Shown here in pieces: positions 1 through 7,415 of a stretch of DNA of 48,936 bases. Made by a program: the position numbers and the translations under genes. Source of the stretch: Lentimicrobium sp. L6 (lineage in GTDB: Bacteria; Bacteroidota; Bacteroidia; Bacteroidales; UBA12170); assembly GCF_013166655.1 (NCBI RefSeq), contig NZ_JABKCA010000041.1, positions 1 to 48,936 of the forward strand, in the 5' to 3' direction. Under the pieces are notes generated by a model, which was given only the letters and a program-made list of their open reading frames with translations, was not told the DNA's origin and ran no database searches. Position 1 is the first letter of the stretch. Each line of letters starts with the position of its first letter.

Positions 1-33
1 TAAATTTTGAGCAACAAATTGAAAGAGCTTTTT

Positions 34-54
34 GCTTAAGTTAACGCTAATGCC
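34..54 (+). repeat. 21-bp repeat, left copy of an inverted pair
   Basis: These 21 bases, beginning GCTTAAGTTAACGC, occur as an exact reverse complement at 48883-48903. After the match this copy continues TATAGGGAGGAAAC while the other reads CCATGGGGAGCCAAA on the same strand sense, so a GGGAG core is also shared. A dispersed intergenic repeat is the likely explanation. Confidence 0.6.
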
Positions 55-299
55 TATAGGGAGGAAACGAATTTATTCTCTTGTCATTCAATGGGTTGAG
101 TGTTGTGTATTGTTGATTTATAATGTCTTTCGATGGAAATAACGATTTTCAAGAAAGTTGAAGTTTTATTTAAGAAGCCTTAAGTCTTTCTGAAGATGAA
201 TGTACCCAATGAAAGCCCTTTGTTTTCTGTAATACCTATGTAATATGGCTTTACCAATAAGGACATAATGGATCCTTTGCCAATGTCTCTACCTTATTT

Positions 300-337
300 T
301 ACCTTTGTGGTTTAAATCAAAAACATCATTAAATTTG
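300..337 (+). promoter_or_regulatory. Bacteroidota-type promoter(s) of the GMC operon
   Basis: Two -7 elements of the form TAnnTTTG are present: TACCTTTG at 300-307 and TAAATTTG at 330-337. The TTTG at 304-307 also sits at a suitable distance to act as the -33 element of the second. The predicted transcript starts 30-60 nt before the ATG at 373. Confidence 0.5.
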
Positions 338-372
338 TAAGATTAGGCTTCCTTTTACGATCCAATAAATCC

Positions 373-999
373 ATGACAGATAAAACAAAATTCATACCCA
401 AAACGCTGCAATCTCCGCAAAAATGGAGGATGCAAAGAAGTCAATTCTTGAGAGTCCTTCTGGCCGGAGCTGTGGCTACTCAGATTCCATGGTGGATGGC
501 CTGTAGCTCTGGTAAGAATCAAACCGCTGACTATAGCCTAAACGAAGAGCAGCAAAGTATATTAGTTTTAGTGCAAAATTTTCTTTTCCCTGCTGATGGA
601 AATGGACCAGGAGCCGTGGATTTTAAAGCCGAAAAATATATGCAATGGGTTTTAAGTGATGAGAACATGGACCCAATAGAAAAAAAATACTTCATCAATG
701 GATTAGCATGGGTGGAGGAGACTGCCCAAGAAGAGAAAGGGCTATCATTTTTAGAATTATCAGAAATGGAGAGAGAAGAAATTTTAGAGTTGATTAGTAA
801 AGAAGTTTGGGGAGAGTCTTGGTATTCCATGAATCTGAACTTTATATTTGAAGCACTTTTATCCGATCCTATTTATGGTGCTAATATGGATAAGCAAAGC
901 TGGAATTGGCTGGAGCATAATCCAGGACATCCTCGCCCCATTGAAGAAATGAAATATGGAAACTTCCTCAATTACGTCAATCAAGAAAACAAAAGCTAA
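373..999 (+). CDS. Gluconate 2-dehydrogenase subunit 3 family protein
   Basis: A 208-residue protein of the type that accompanies flavin-dependent GMC dehydrogenases as a small exported subunit. The N-terminus has a twin-arginine-like segment (QRSQFLRVLLAG, residues 21-32, with one Arg replaced by Gln) followed by a hydrophobic stretch and a possible lipobox ending WMAC around residue 44. The rest is helical and acidic, as in the Gluconate_2-dh3 family. The stop codon overlaps the ATG of the GMC gene as TAATG, which indicates translational coupling and makes the pairing convincing. The family assignment rests on this context and general character; there is no catalytic motif. Met20 is an alternative start, but Met1 lies closer to the promoter at 330-337. 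Confidence 0.75.
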   Translation: MTDKTKFIPKTLQSPQKWRMQRSQFLRVLLAGAVATQIPWWMACSSGKNQTADYSLNEEQQSILVLVQNFLFPADGNGPGAVDFKAEKYMQWVLSDENMDPIEKKYFINGLAWVEETAQEEKGLSFLELSEMEREEILELISKEVWGESWYSMNLNFIFEALLSDPIYGANMDKQSWNWLEHNPGHPRPIEEMKYGNFLNYVNQENKS

Positions 1000-2687
1000 T
1001 GCCAAAAGAGAAGAAATACGATGTTTGTATTATAGGAAGTGGCGCTGGAGCTGGACCTGTGGCCTACGAGCTGGCTTTAGCGGGCCATCAAGTTCTGATT
1101 TTGGAGAAAGGCCCATGGATTAAAACCAAAGACTTTAGCAAAGATGAAATAGTAAGCAGCAGAAGAAGTGTCTATACACCCAAGCTCAAGGATGAGCCCC
1201 AAGTTATTGAGAAACAAAACTCAGATGGGGAATGGATAGCACGCTCCAACTATGAAACAGGCCAAGATATGTGGAATGGAAACTGTGTGGGCGGTTCCTC
1301 CAATTTCATGAGCGGATATTTCAATAGATTAAAACCCAATGACTTTCAGTTATTATCTAAATATGGCGAAATAGAAGGGGCCAATATTGTTGACTGGCCT
1401 TTGAAATATGAAGACCTAGAAGCTTATTATGCCAAAGTGGAGCAAATTATTGGTATTTCAGGAAAAGTGATTCCCCATCCAATGGCAGAACCTCGTTCTA
1501 CTACTGACTTCCCTTATCCTCCTTTAGCGGAAAATGTAGCTGCCAAATGGGTAGATCAAGCTGCTTTGAAACTCGATTATAAATCACTCGTCCTTCCAAG
1601 AGCTATATTAAGTCGCCCCCAGAGCGATAGAAACCCATGCTATTATTCGGGATATTGCGGAAGCTATGGTTGTAGTAGCGATGCCAAAGGCAGTTCAAGA
1701 GCTGCTCTTTTAAATAAGGCATTAAAGTCAGGAAACTTGGATGTCATTCCCAATGCCAAGGTTTTTAATTTGGAGGAAGAGCATCAAAAAGTAGTGGTGG
1801 CACATTATTATGATATTGCAGGTCAGGCGAAAAAAGCGACTGCCAAAATATTTGTAGTGGCTGCTCAAGCCATTGAAACTTCCCGCCTTTTATTGATGAG
1901 TAAAAGCCCTAATTTCCCCAATGGATTGGCTAATAATTCAGGGCAAGTGGGGAGAAATCTAATATTTTCTGGAGGAGGTTCCGGAAGTGGAGAGTTTTAT
2001 AGAGAAGATTTAGACGAGGCGAGCTGGAATCAGTTAAAGGCTTTTGGCGTATTTGTAAATAGAACAATCCATCAATGGTATGAAATAGAGGAAGAGCCTT
2101 TTGCAAAACCCGTAAAAGGAGGGAGCATTGACTTTTTAATGGAGCATAATAATGGAATCACCAGAGCCATACATCAGAAATGGGATAATGAAGGAAACCT
2201 GGTTTATGGCAGCAAGCTCAAAGAAAAGCTCAAGCATTATTTCACCGAATTGAGGAGTCTAAACTTTGAAGTTTTTGTGGATTGGTTACCCACCGACGAT
2301 TGCTATGTGAAATTATCGGAAGAGGTAACCGATAAGTGGGGAGATCCGGTAGCCCACATTAGAATATATAGCCATGAAAGAGATGTGAAAGTAGGGCAAG
2401 TATTGGCAAAAAAAGCCGAGCATTTGTTAGCAGAAATGGGGGCCAGAAATATCAGTTCGAATATTAGTGGTGCTCCTCCTCCAAATTTGGTGGCTGGGGG
2501 CTGTAGATTTGGAGAAGATCCCAAAGAATCGGTGCTCAATCCCCATTGCCAAGCCCATGATGTAAGCAACTTATTTGTTACCGATGGCAGCTGGATGCCC
2601 ACCGGTGGCAGTGTTACTCACACTTGGACCATCTATGCCAATTCGTTTCGTGTGGCTGATATTATTAGGGGAAAGCTTGGAGAATAG
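999..2687 (+). CDS. GMC-family FAD-dependent oxidoreductase
   Basis: 562 residues. It oxidises an alcohol or sugar-type substrate using FAD; the substrate cannot be read from the sequence. The N-terminal dinucleotide-binding motif is GSGAGAGPVAYE (from residue 13) followed by LILEKGPW. A second FAD contact lies in GNCVGGSSNF, and a Cys cluster CYYSGYCGSYGC sits in the middle of the protein. The GMC C-terminal domain carries TDGSWMPTGGSVTHTWTI, with the His expected at the active site. It is translated together with the small subunit upstream, like the large and small subunits of gluconate 2-dehydrogenase. The cytochrome c subunit that normally completes such complexes is not in the neighbourhood. 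The small subunit carries the export signal; this one has none, so it may be exported as a complex. Confidence 0.85.
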   Translation: MPKEKKYDVCIIGSGAGAGPVAYELALAGHQVLILEKGPWIKTKDFSKDEIVSSRRSVYTPKLKDEPQVIEKQNSDGEWIARSNYETGQDMWNGNCVGGSSNFMSGYFNRLKPNDFQLLSKYGEIEGANIVDWPLKYEDLEAYYAKVEQIIGISGKVIPHPMAEPRSTTDFPYPPLAENVAAKWVDQAALKLDYKSLVLPRAILSRPQSDRNPCYYSGYCGSYGCSSDAKGSSRAALLNKALKSGNLDVIPNAKVFNLEEEHQKVVVAHYYDIAGQAKKATAKIFVVAAQAIETSRLLLMSKSPNFPNGLANNSGQVGRNLIFSGGGSGSGEFYREDLDEASWNQLKAFGVFVNRTIHQWYEIEEEPFAKPVKGGSIDFLMEHNNGITRAIHQKWDNEGNLVYGSKLKEKLKHYFTELRSLNFEVFVDWLPTDDCYVKLSEEVTDKWGDPVAHIRIYSHERDVKVGQVLAKKAEHLLAEMGARNISSNISGAPPPNLVAGGCRFGEDPKESVLNPHCQAHDVSNLFVTDGSWMPTGGSVTHTWTIYANSFRVADIIRGKLGE

Positions 2688-2742
2688 TTAAAAATCTATT
2701 CATGTAATTTGGTTTTTAGTGTTCTTTATTTTAACTAATAAA

Positions 2743-2810
2743 TAGCTGTACCACAAAGGTGCACAAAGCCTACCTGCCGTCAGCCAGGGGTTTCGCAAAG
2801 TTCCACAAAG
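2743..2810. repeat. CACAAAG-rich dispersed repeat, copy 1
   Basis: This stretch carries TAGCTGTACCACAAAGGTGCACAAAG, split here as TAGCTGTACCACAAAG plus GTGCACAAAG, then further CGCAAAG and CACAAAG units. The core closely matches copy 3 (21451-21557) and resembles copy 2 (5015-5115). It is noncoding. Confidence 0.55.
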
Positions 2811-2936
2811 CAAAAAACATATTTCAGTTCTACATTCAGCTAAAAACTTAGGAGGTTTTAATTTTAGTATAGGATTTGAGTAACAGACTTCCTTAAAAGT
2901 TTATAATGGATTAACAGAGCGATCCTCATAAAATAT

Positions 2937-2944
2937 TACCTTTG
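2937..2944 (+). promoter_or_regulatory. -7 promoter element TACCTTTG
   Basis: A consensus -7 element lies only 7 nt before the ATG at 2952, so the transcript would begin at or next to the start codon (leaderless or nearly so). Confidence 0.5.
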
Positions 2945-2951
2945 CGATCTA

Positions 2952-4013
2952 ATGAATCACGAAGACAGCAAAAAATACACACAGCTAAAGAAAAATCTTA
3001 GCCCATCAAAAATCATGATTCCCATCGTTCTGGGATTGGGTATGGTGGCTTGGCTGATGTATAATGAAATCAATCCCGAAACCTTTAGCTTTTTTCAATG
3101 GACAGCAGCGGCTGGTTTTTGGCTATTCATTAGCTTTTTGATGATGGCCATACGTGATATTGCCTATATGTGGCGTATTCGCATACTCACTCATCAAAAA
3201 ATCACCTGGAGAAATACCTTTGATGTGATTATGCTTTGGGAATTTAGCTCTGCCGTAAGCCCAAGCGTGGTAGGTGGAACAGGACCAGCCATTTACTTTC
3301 TCTATAAAGAAGGCTTGAATTTGGGAAAAAGCACGGCGGTAGTTTTAACGGCTATTTTCCTCGACGAGCTCTTTTTCATCATTATGGTGCCCCTGATGAT
3401 TTTATTCTTTGGAAATATGGCTTTCCCACAGGAAGGCTTGTCGTTTCTGGGGAATTTAGTGATCTACTTTTGGATAGGATATGGGATTATTTTTATTTAT
3501 ACCCTCCTCCTTCTTTATGCTTTATTTATTAATCCTCATACCATAAAAAAACTGCTTTCCTGGGTTTTTCTATTGCCATTTTTAAAACGATGGAGATTAA
3601 AAGTTCGTAAACTTTCCAATCAATTAGTGATTACTTCTGAAGAATTTAAAGGCAAAAGTTTTAGCTTTTGGTTGAAGAGTTTTACCGCTACTTTTATTAG
3701 TTGGACAGCCAGATATTGGGTGGTGAATTTCCTTTTTATGGCTTTCTTTTTTAGCCATTTGGGGCTCGTTGACCATTTTCTCATCTATGCCCGTCAACTC
3801 ACCATGTGGATTATTCTATTGATTAGCCCAACTCCTGGAGGCAGTGGTATTGCAGAATTTGTCTTCAAGGATTTCTTAGGCGATATCATCCCCAATTTAG
3901 AATGGGCCGTTCCTTTGGCTTTGCTTTGGAGGGTGATCAGTTATTATCCTTATTTATTAATTGGGGCTATTGTGTTGCCTCGCTGGCTCAGAAAAGTATT
4001 CTTTAAGAAGTGA
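2952..4013 (+). CDS. Lysylphosphatidylglycerol synthase TM-region (YbhN/UPF0104) family membrane protein
   Basis: A 353-residue polytopic inner-membrane protein of the flippase-like family related to the membrane half of MprF and to YbhN. Diagnostic segments are SSAVSPSVVGGTGPAIYF followed by LFLDELFF-like acidic residues in mid-protein, and ISPTPGGSGIAEFVF near residue 295-310. About eight hydrophobic helices are visible, starting at residue 22. There is no C-terminal soluble synthase domain, so it is not a complete MprF. The exact substrate is unknown. The ATG at 2952 follows the -7 element by only 7 nt; Met22 (3015), just before the first helix, is an alternative start. Confidence 0.8.
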   Translation: MNHEDSKKYTQLKKNLSPSKIMIPIVLGLGMVAWLMYNEINPETFSFFQWTAAAGFWLFISFLMMAIRDIAYMWRIRILTHQKITWRNTFDVIMLWEFSSAVSPSVVGGTGPAIYFLYKEGLNLGKSTAVVLTAIFLDELFFIIMVPLMILFFGNMAFPQEGLSFLGNLVIYFWIGYGIIFIYTLLLLYALFINPHTIKKLLSWVFLLPFLKRWRLKVRKLSNQLVITSEEFKGKSFSFWLKSFTATFISWTARYWVVNFLFMAFFFSHLGLVDHFLIYARQLTMWIILLISPTPGGSGIAEFVFKDFLGDIIPNLEWAVPLALLWRVISYYPYLLIGAIVLPRWLRKVFFKK

Positions 4014-4166
4014 TTGTCATATAAGGCCGATTTTTTCGTTACGCTCTTACTGAAAACAAACATTTGCAAAAGCAAACTTTTTGTTATTCAGCAATCACAA
4101 GCCTCAAACTTGACCTTACCTGTCTAATCACCCAAAATAATTAGATGTCATATAGGAATTTGTAAA

Positions 4167-4390
4167 ATTACCCCGAGTTTCAACTCGGGGTAATAAAACT
4201 TCTCGTTTTTTTTAAGTCGGCCAGAGGTTTATCCTTCGAAGCTTTTGCTTTCCCATATCATTCTTTAAAAGAAGGCTGAAGGCCTTCAATATGAATAGCC
4301 ATGGGCATCGCCCATGGTTATGAATGTGAAATATATTATTGGTCGGCTAGAAGATCTTTTTGGTAACAATCTCTTATTGCCGACCAATAA
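4167..4390. repeat. Cluster of palindromes (REP-like)
   Basis: Four inverted repeats lie in succession: ATTACCCCGAGT/ACTCGGGGTAAT at 4167-4194 (12-bp perfect arms, 4-nt loop); GAAGGC/GGCCTTC at 4271-4287; CCATGGGC/GCCCATGG at 4299-4317 (3-nt loop); and TTATTGGTCGGC/GCCGACCAATAA at 4336-4390 (12-bp perfect arms, 31-nt loop). The first hairpin could terminate transcription from the membrane protein gene, but it is not followed by a clear T run. The dense arrangement looks like a dispersed repetitive element. Confidence 0.6.
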
Positions 4391-4523
4391 AGGGATTAAC
4401 ATTAGCCTAAACAGCTCCTTTTGATTTCATTTATTTGCTTTGATCCATCCTTTTAAAAATTCAACAGGATATTGAATAGAATATATTAAATTTGAACAGT
4501 AAATCCCATCTTTAATTCAGGTA

Positions 4524-4555
4524 TTTGGATGCGTAAATAAATTGGAATAAATTTG
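4524..4555 (+). promoter_or_regulatory. Promoter of the small envelope protein gene
   Basis: A full Bacteroidota promoter: TTTG at 4524-4527, a 20-nt spacer and TAAATTTG at 4548-4555. The ATG at 4564 follows after 8 nt, so the mRNA is expected to be leaderless or almost so. Confidence 0.6.
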
Positions 4556-4563
4556 CAAGGCAA

Positions 4564-4953
4564 ATGACACAGAAAATTCTTTCCATATTTTTAGTTGTGG
4601 CCTTTATGTCCTACCAATCTTATCATACATTGGTATATATCAACTATTATGTGAATTACGATTATTTTGTGAATGTGCTCTGCGAGAATAAAGACAATCC
4701 AGAGAAGCCAGCTTGTAATGGAAAATGCCACTTGAATAAGCAACTAGACCAGCAAAAACCTGCGCAAGAGGAGCATCCTTTTTCGAAAACAGTGGCTCCA
4801 ATATTCTATCCTGAGATTATCGCTATTTTGTTGCAAGGAGAAAATCAAAGCTTTGAACATATCAATGGAGGAAGTCATCATTGTTTGTCCCCTCCCCAAA
4901 TTGCTCAGCCTTTTTTAGATAATATCTTCCATCCCCCCAAAATGCTAGTTTAA
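4564..4953 (+). CDS. Small Cys-containing envelope protein upstream of copper receptor
   Basis: 129 residues with an N-terminal hydrophobic segment (residues 4-17) that is either a signal peptide or a membrane anchor. The notable feature is a cysteine cluster, CENKDNPEKPACNGKCHL, near residues 39-56, followed by a charged segment and a His pair (GGSHHC) further on. Cys and His in this arrangement suggest metal or disulfide chemistry. It stands directly before a TonB-dependent receptor with copper-ligand motifs, in the same direction, with no clear promoter between them. A role in copper handling is inferred from that context; the protein belongs to no family I can name securely. Confidence 0.6.
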   Translation: MTQKILSIFLVVAFMSYQSYHTLVYINYYVNYDYFVNVLCENKDNPEKPACNGKCHLNKQLDQQKPAQEEHPFSKTVAPIFYPEIIAILLQGENQSFEHINGGSHHCLSPPQIAQPFLDNIFHPPKMLV

Positions 4954-5014
4954 TTTTCTTGAACATACAGTTTTAATAAAATAATCTCAATAGAATGCAT
5001 AGCTACCCTAAAAG

Positions 5015-5115
5015 TCCTTTGTGGAACTTTGAGTGATCTTTGTGTCTTTTGTGATATGGCTTATTTAGTTATTGCACAAAGAAGGCTCAAAGAAGTACCA
5101 AGATTCACAAAGAAA
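5015..5115. repeat. CACAAAG-rich palindromic repeat, copy 2
   Basis: The left half carries CTTTGTGG, ACTTTGAG, CTTTGTG and CTTTTGTG; the right half carries CACAAAG, CTCAAAG and CACAAAG, with TTATTTAGTTATTG at the centre. The result is a long imperfect inverted repeat. It resembles copy 3 (21451-21557) in layout and lies between the small Cys protein and the TonB receptor. Confidence 0.6.
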
Positions 5116-5195
5116 AGTGAACTATACCTTCCTATTATTGACTTTAAGAATGCCTCATTGGGATTATATCTCATTCAAAACAAATCAAAAATTAA

Positions 5196-7259
5196 ATGAA
5201 CAAAATCAAATACATTTTGGGTATCTCCATCATTTTGCTTGGCATGAATAACTATGCCCAACAAGTGGATACCACATTAAATATTTCTGGACTTGAAGTT
5301 TTTGGCAACAGCCTAGGCACCGATGAAGAAATCAAGATCACAGAAAACAACAGAAGCAAAGAAGATGTGGGGAAAATCATCAAACAAAGCCCCAATATCA
5401 GCCTCATCAAAAGAGGAAACTATGCTACCGACCCCGTCATTAGAGGATTCAAAGCCGACCAATTACAGCTTTTGAGCAATGGTTTTATGCAAACCAATCC
5501 TGCCTGTCCCAATAGAATGGATGCCCCCACTTCTCATATCAACTTGGAGGACTTAGAATCCATTGAAATCATAAAAGGTCCTTATAGTGTGAGGTATGGA
5601 ATGAATACCGGAGGCATCCTCAATTTTAAATCCAAAGACCCAAGGGCAACAGATTCTTTTCAAGTACATGGTTATGCAGGATGGTTCTATCATACCAATG
5701 GAGAAAGTACTGATGGTCAAGCCAGAGTTCAAATTTCGGATAAAAAATATCTGCTCAAAGTTTATGGTGGACTTAAAGACTTCGGAAATTATAAAAGTGG
5801 AGACGGAACAGAAATCCTTTCCAGCTTTAAGCATTCCGATTATAGTGCGCAAGCCGCTTGGTTTATCAATCCTAAAAACCAGATTATCTTAGATTGGAAA
5901 CAATCCTTTGCCAAAGATGTGCTTTTTGCTGGATTGCCCATGGATGGCGATTTTGACAATTCCAGTACGGGTGCACTGCGTTATCTCTATAAAGATGCAA
6001 CAAAGAAAATCTATAGAGCCGAGTTTAAGGTTTTTGGGAATATGATAGACCATCAGATGAGTAATCACCGACGTCCTAATCTAAAAATTGTGGATGCCGT
6101 TTCTGCATTGCAATCACAAACCTATGGTGCACGTGGTGAATTATCCTATCGTATTTCGGAAAATCATCATCTTTTGTTTGGTGCCGATTATAAGTTAATT
6201 GGCAAACAAGGGGATAGAGAAAGAATAGTCTTCGAGAATCCTTGTACCGGAATGGTCATGGATCCACCAAAAACATTCACCGATGCCATTTGGCAAGACA
6301 GTAAGCAGAGCGATTTGGGTGTTTTTGTAGAATCTAATTGGCAGATTTCTGATGTATGGCAATGGAAGGCAGGAGCTAGATTCGATATGGTCTCATCCGA
6401 TATTCAAGAGCCAGCACCAGATTTTGAAGCCCTCTATCCTGATTTAGGCAAAAAAGACGATGTGGCTTTTATGCTCAACAGTAGATTGAATTATAAACTC
6501 TCAGAGGGGATGTTTCTAGAATGGTCTATAGGTTTGGGACAAAGAGCCCCAGAACTGATAGAAAGATACCTCAACCATTTAACCGTGGGCATGGATGCTT
6601 ATGAATATGTGGGGAATCCGAATTTGGAGATGGAGCAGAACTTCCAAAACGATTTGAAATTCAAGCTCAATAAGCAGAAATTCTCATTGGAGGCGGGAGT
6701 GTTTTATGCCTTGGTAAAGAATTATATCCAAGCCAATTTAGACACCACCTTAAGCAAAAAGTTTATGCCTTGCATGGAGCCTAAGTTTGCCAAGCGTTAC
6801 GAAAATGTGGAGGATGCTAGATTATATGGATTCGAGGCAGCATTGAAATATACCTTCTGGAAAAACTTGAATGTTTATGGAACGGGGTCTTATACCATTG
6901 GTGAAAACGTGACTATGGATGAGCCTTTGGCAGAGATTCCTCCCATGGAGTTTAATTTAGGTTTAAATTATGAAAGCAAACGCTGGGGCGCCACTTTTAA
7001 CTTCCGCTTTGTGATGGAGCAAGACCGAGTTTCTTTGAGTTTTAACGAGAGTAAATCCGATGCTTTTCAGGTATTCGATTTATCGGCCCGCTATCATATA
7101 GGAAGAGGTTTAAATGTGACCATGAACATAGAGAATATCTTCGATGAAAACTATGTGGAGCATTTAAGCCGAGCATACAAAAACCAAATACCAGGCACTA
7201 ATATGGTGTATTATGAGCCCGGTAGGAACTTTATATTGGGGCTGAGTTTTAAATTCTAG
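5196..7259 (+). CDS. TonB-dependent outer-membrane receptor, OprC/NosA-like (copper)
   Basis: A 687-residue TonB-dependent receptor with a signal peptide (residues 1-21), an N-terminal plug (about 45-150) and a 22-strand-type barrel ending in the aromatic residue of FILGLSFKF. The plug segment NPACPNRMDAPTSH gives a Cys104-x-x-x-Met108 pair, and IDHQMSN in the barrel gives His286-x-Met288. In OprC the same CxxxM and HxM elements form the copper site, so copper ions are the predicted substrate. There is no N-terminal CarboxypepD-type extension as in SusC proteins and no SusD partner. It follows the small Cys protein by 242 nt. The gene ends in a strong terminator. Confidence 0.85.
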   Translation: MNKIKYILGISIILLGMNNYAQQVDTTLNISGLEVFGNSLGTDEEIKITENNRSKEDVGKIIKQSPNISLIKRGNYATDPVIRGFKADQLQLLSNGFMQTNPACPNRMDAPTSHINLEDLESIEIIKGPYSVRYGMNTGGILNFKSKDPRATDSFQVHGYAGWFYHTNGESTDGQARVQISDKKYLLKVYGGLKDFGNYKSGDGTEILSSFKHSDYSAQAAWFINPKNQIILDWKQSFAKDVLFAGLPMDGDFDNSSTGALRYLYKDATKKIYRAEFKVFGNMIDHQMSNHRRPNLKIVDAVSALQSQTYGARGELSYRISENHHLLFGADYKLIGKQGDRERIVFENPCTGMVMDPPKTFTDAIWQDSKQSDLGVFVESNWQISDVWQWKAGARFDMVSSDIQEPAPDFEALYPDLGKKDDVAFMLNSRLNYKLSEGMFLEWSIGLGQRAPELIERYLNHLTVGMDAYEYVGNPNLEMEQNFQNDLKFKLNKQKFSLEAGVFYALVKNYIQANLDTTLSKKFMPCMEPKFAKRYENVEDARLYGFEAALKYTFWKNLNVYGTGSYTIGENVTMDEPLAEIPPMEFNLGLNYESKRWGATFNFRFVMEQDRVSLSFNESKSDAFQVFDLSARYHIGRGLNVTMNIENIFDENYVEHLSRAYKNQIPGTNMVYYEPGRNFILGLSFKF

Positions 7260-7281
7260 CTTTAATTTGTATCAGGAAAAG

Positions 7282-7316
7282 CCCGATAACTCTTTTTTTT
7301 GTTATTGGGTTTTTTT
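7282..7316 (+). terminator. Rho-independent terminator after the copper receptor
   Basis: CCCGATAAC pairs with GTTATTGGG (one mismatch) around a T-rich loop, followed by seven T at 7310-7316. It separates the receptor from the convergent defence operon. Confidence 0.75.
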
Positions 7317-7415
7317 GTGGGAAACAACCTTATTCTTATGAGTAAATATTATTCAAAGCGAAGAATATTTTATCTTATTTAAAACATTATGGGAAACAAA
7401 GCAGCTAAAAATATT

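Larger units (their letters stand above)
1..372. other. Intergenic region before the GMC gene pair
   Basis: No gene is visible on either strand. It holds one copy of a repeat (34-54) whose inverted partner lies at the far end of the window, and the promoter of the following gene pair close to its right end. Nothing else in it could be assigned. Confidence 0.6.
4014..4563. other. Hairpin-rich intergenic region
   Basis: No gene is visible. The region carries a chain of palindromes (4167-4390, described separately) and, at its right end, the promoter of the small envelope gene. TGTCATATA occurs twice, near 4015 and 4146. Confidence 0.6.

Noticed and set aside
7318-7398. Ten-base direct repeat TGGGAAACAA (near 7318 and 7389) as an attachment-site duplication for the defence island
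   Set aside because: Both copies lie on the same side of the island and no copy was found beyond its other end, so it does not bracket the island.
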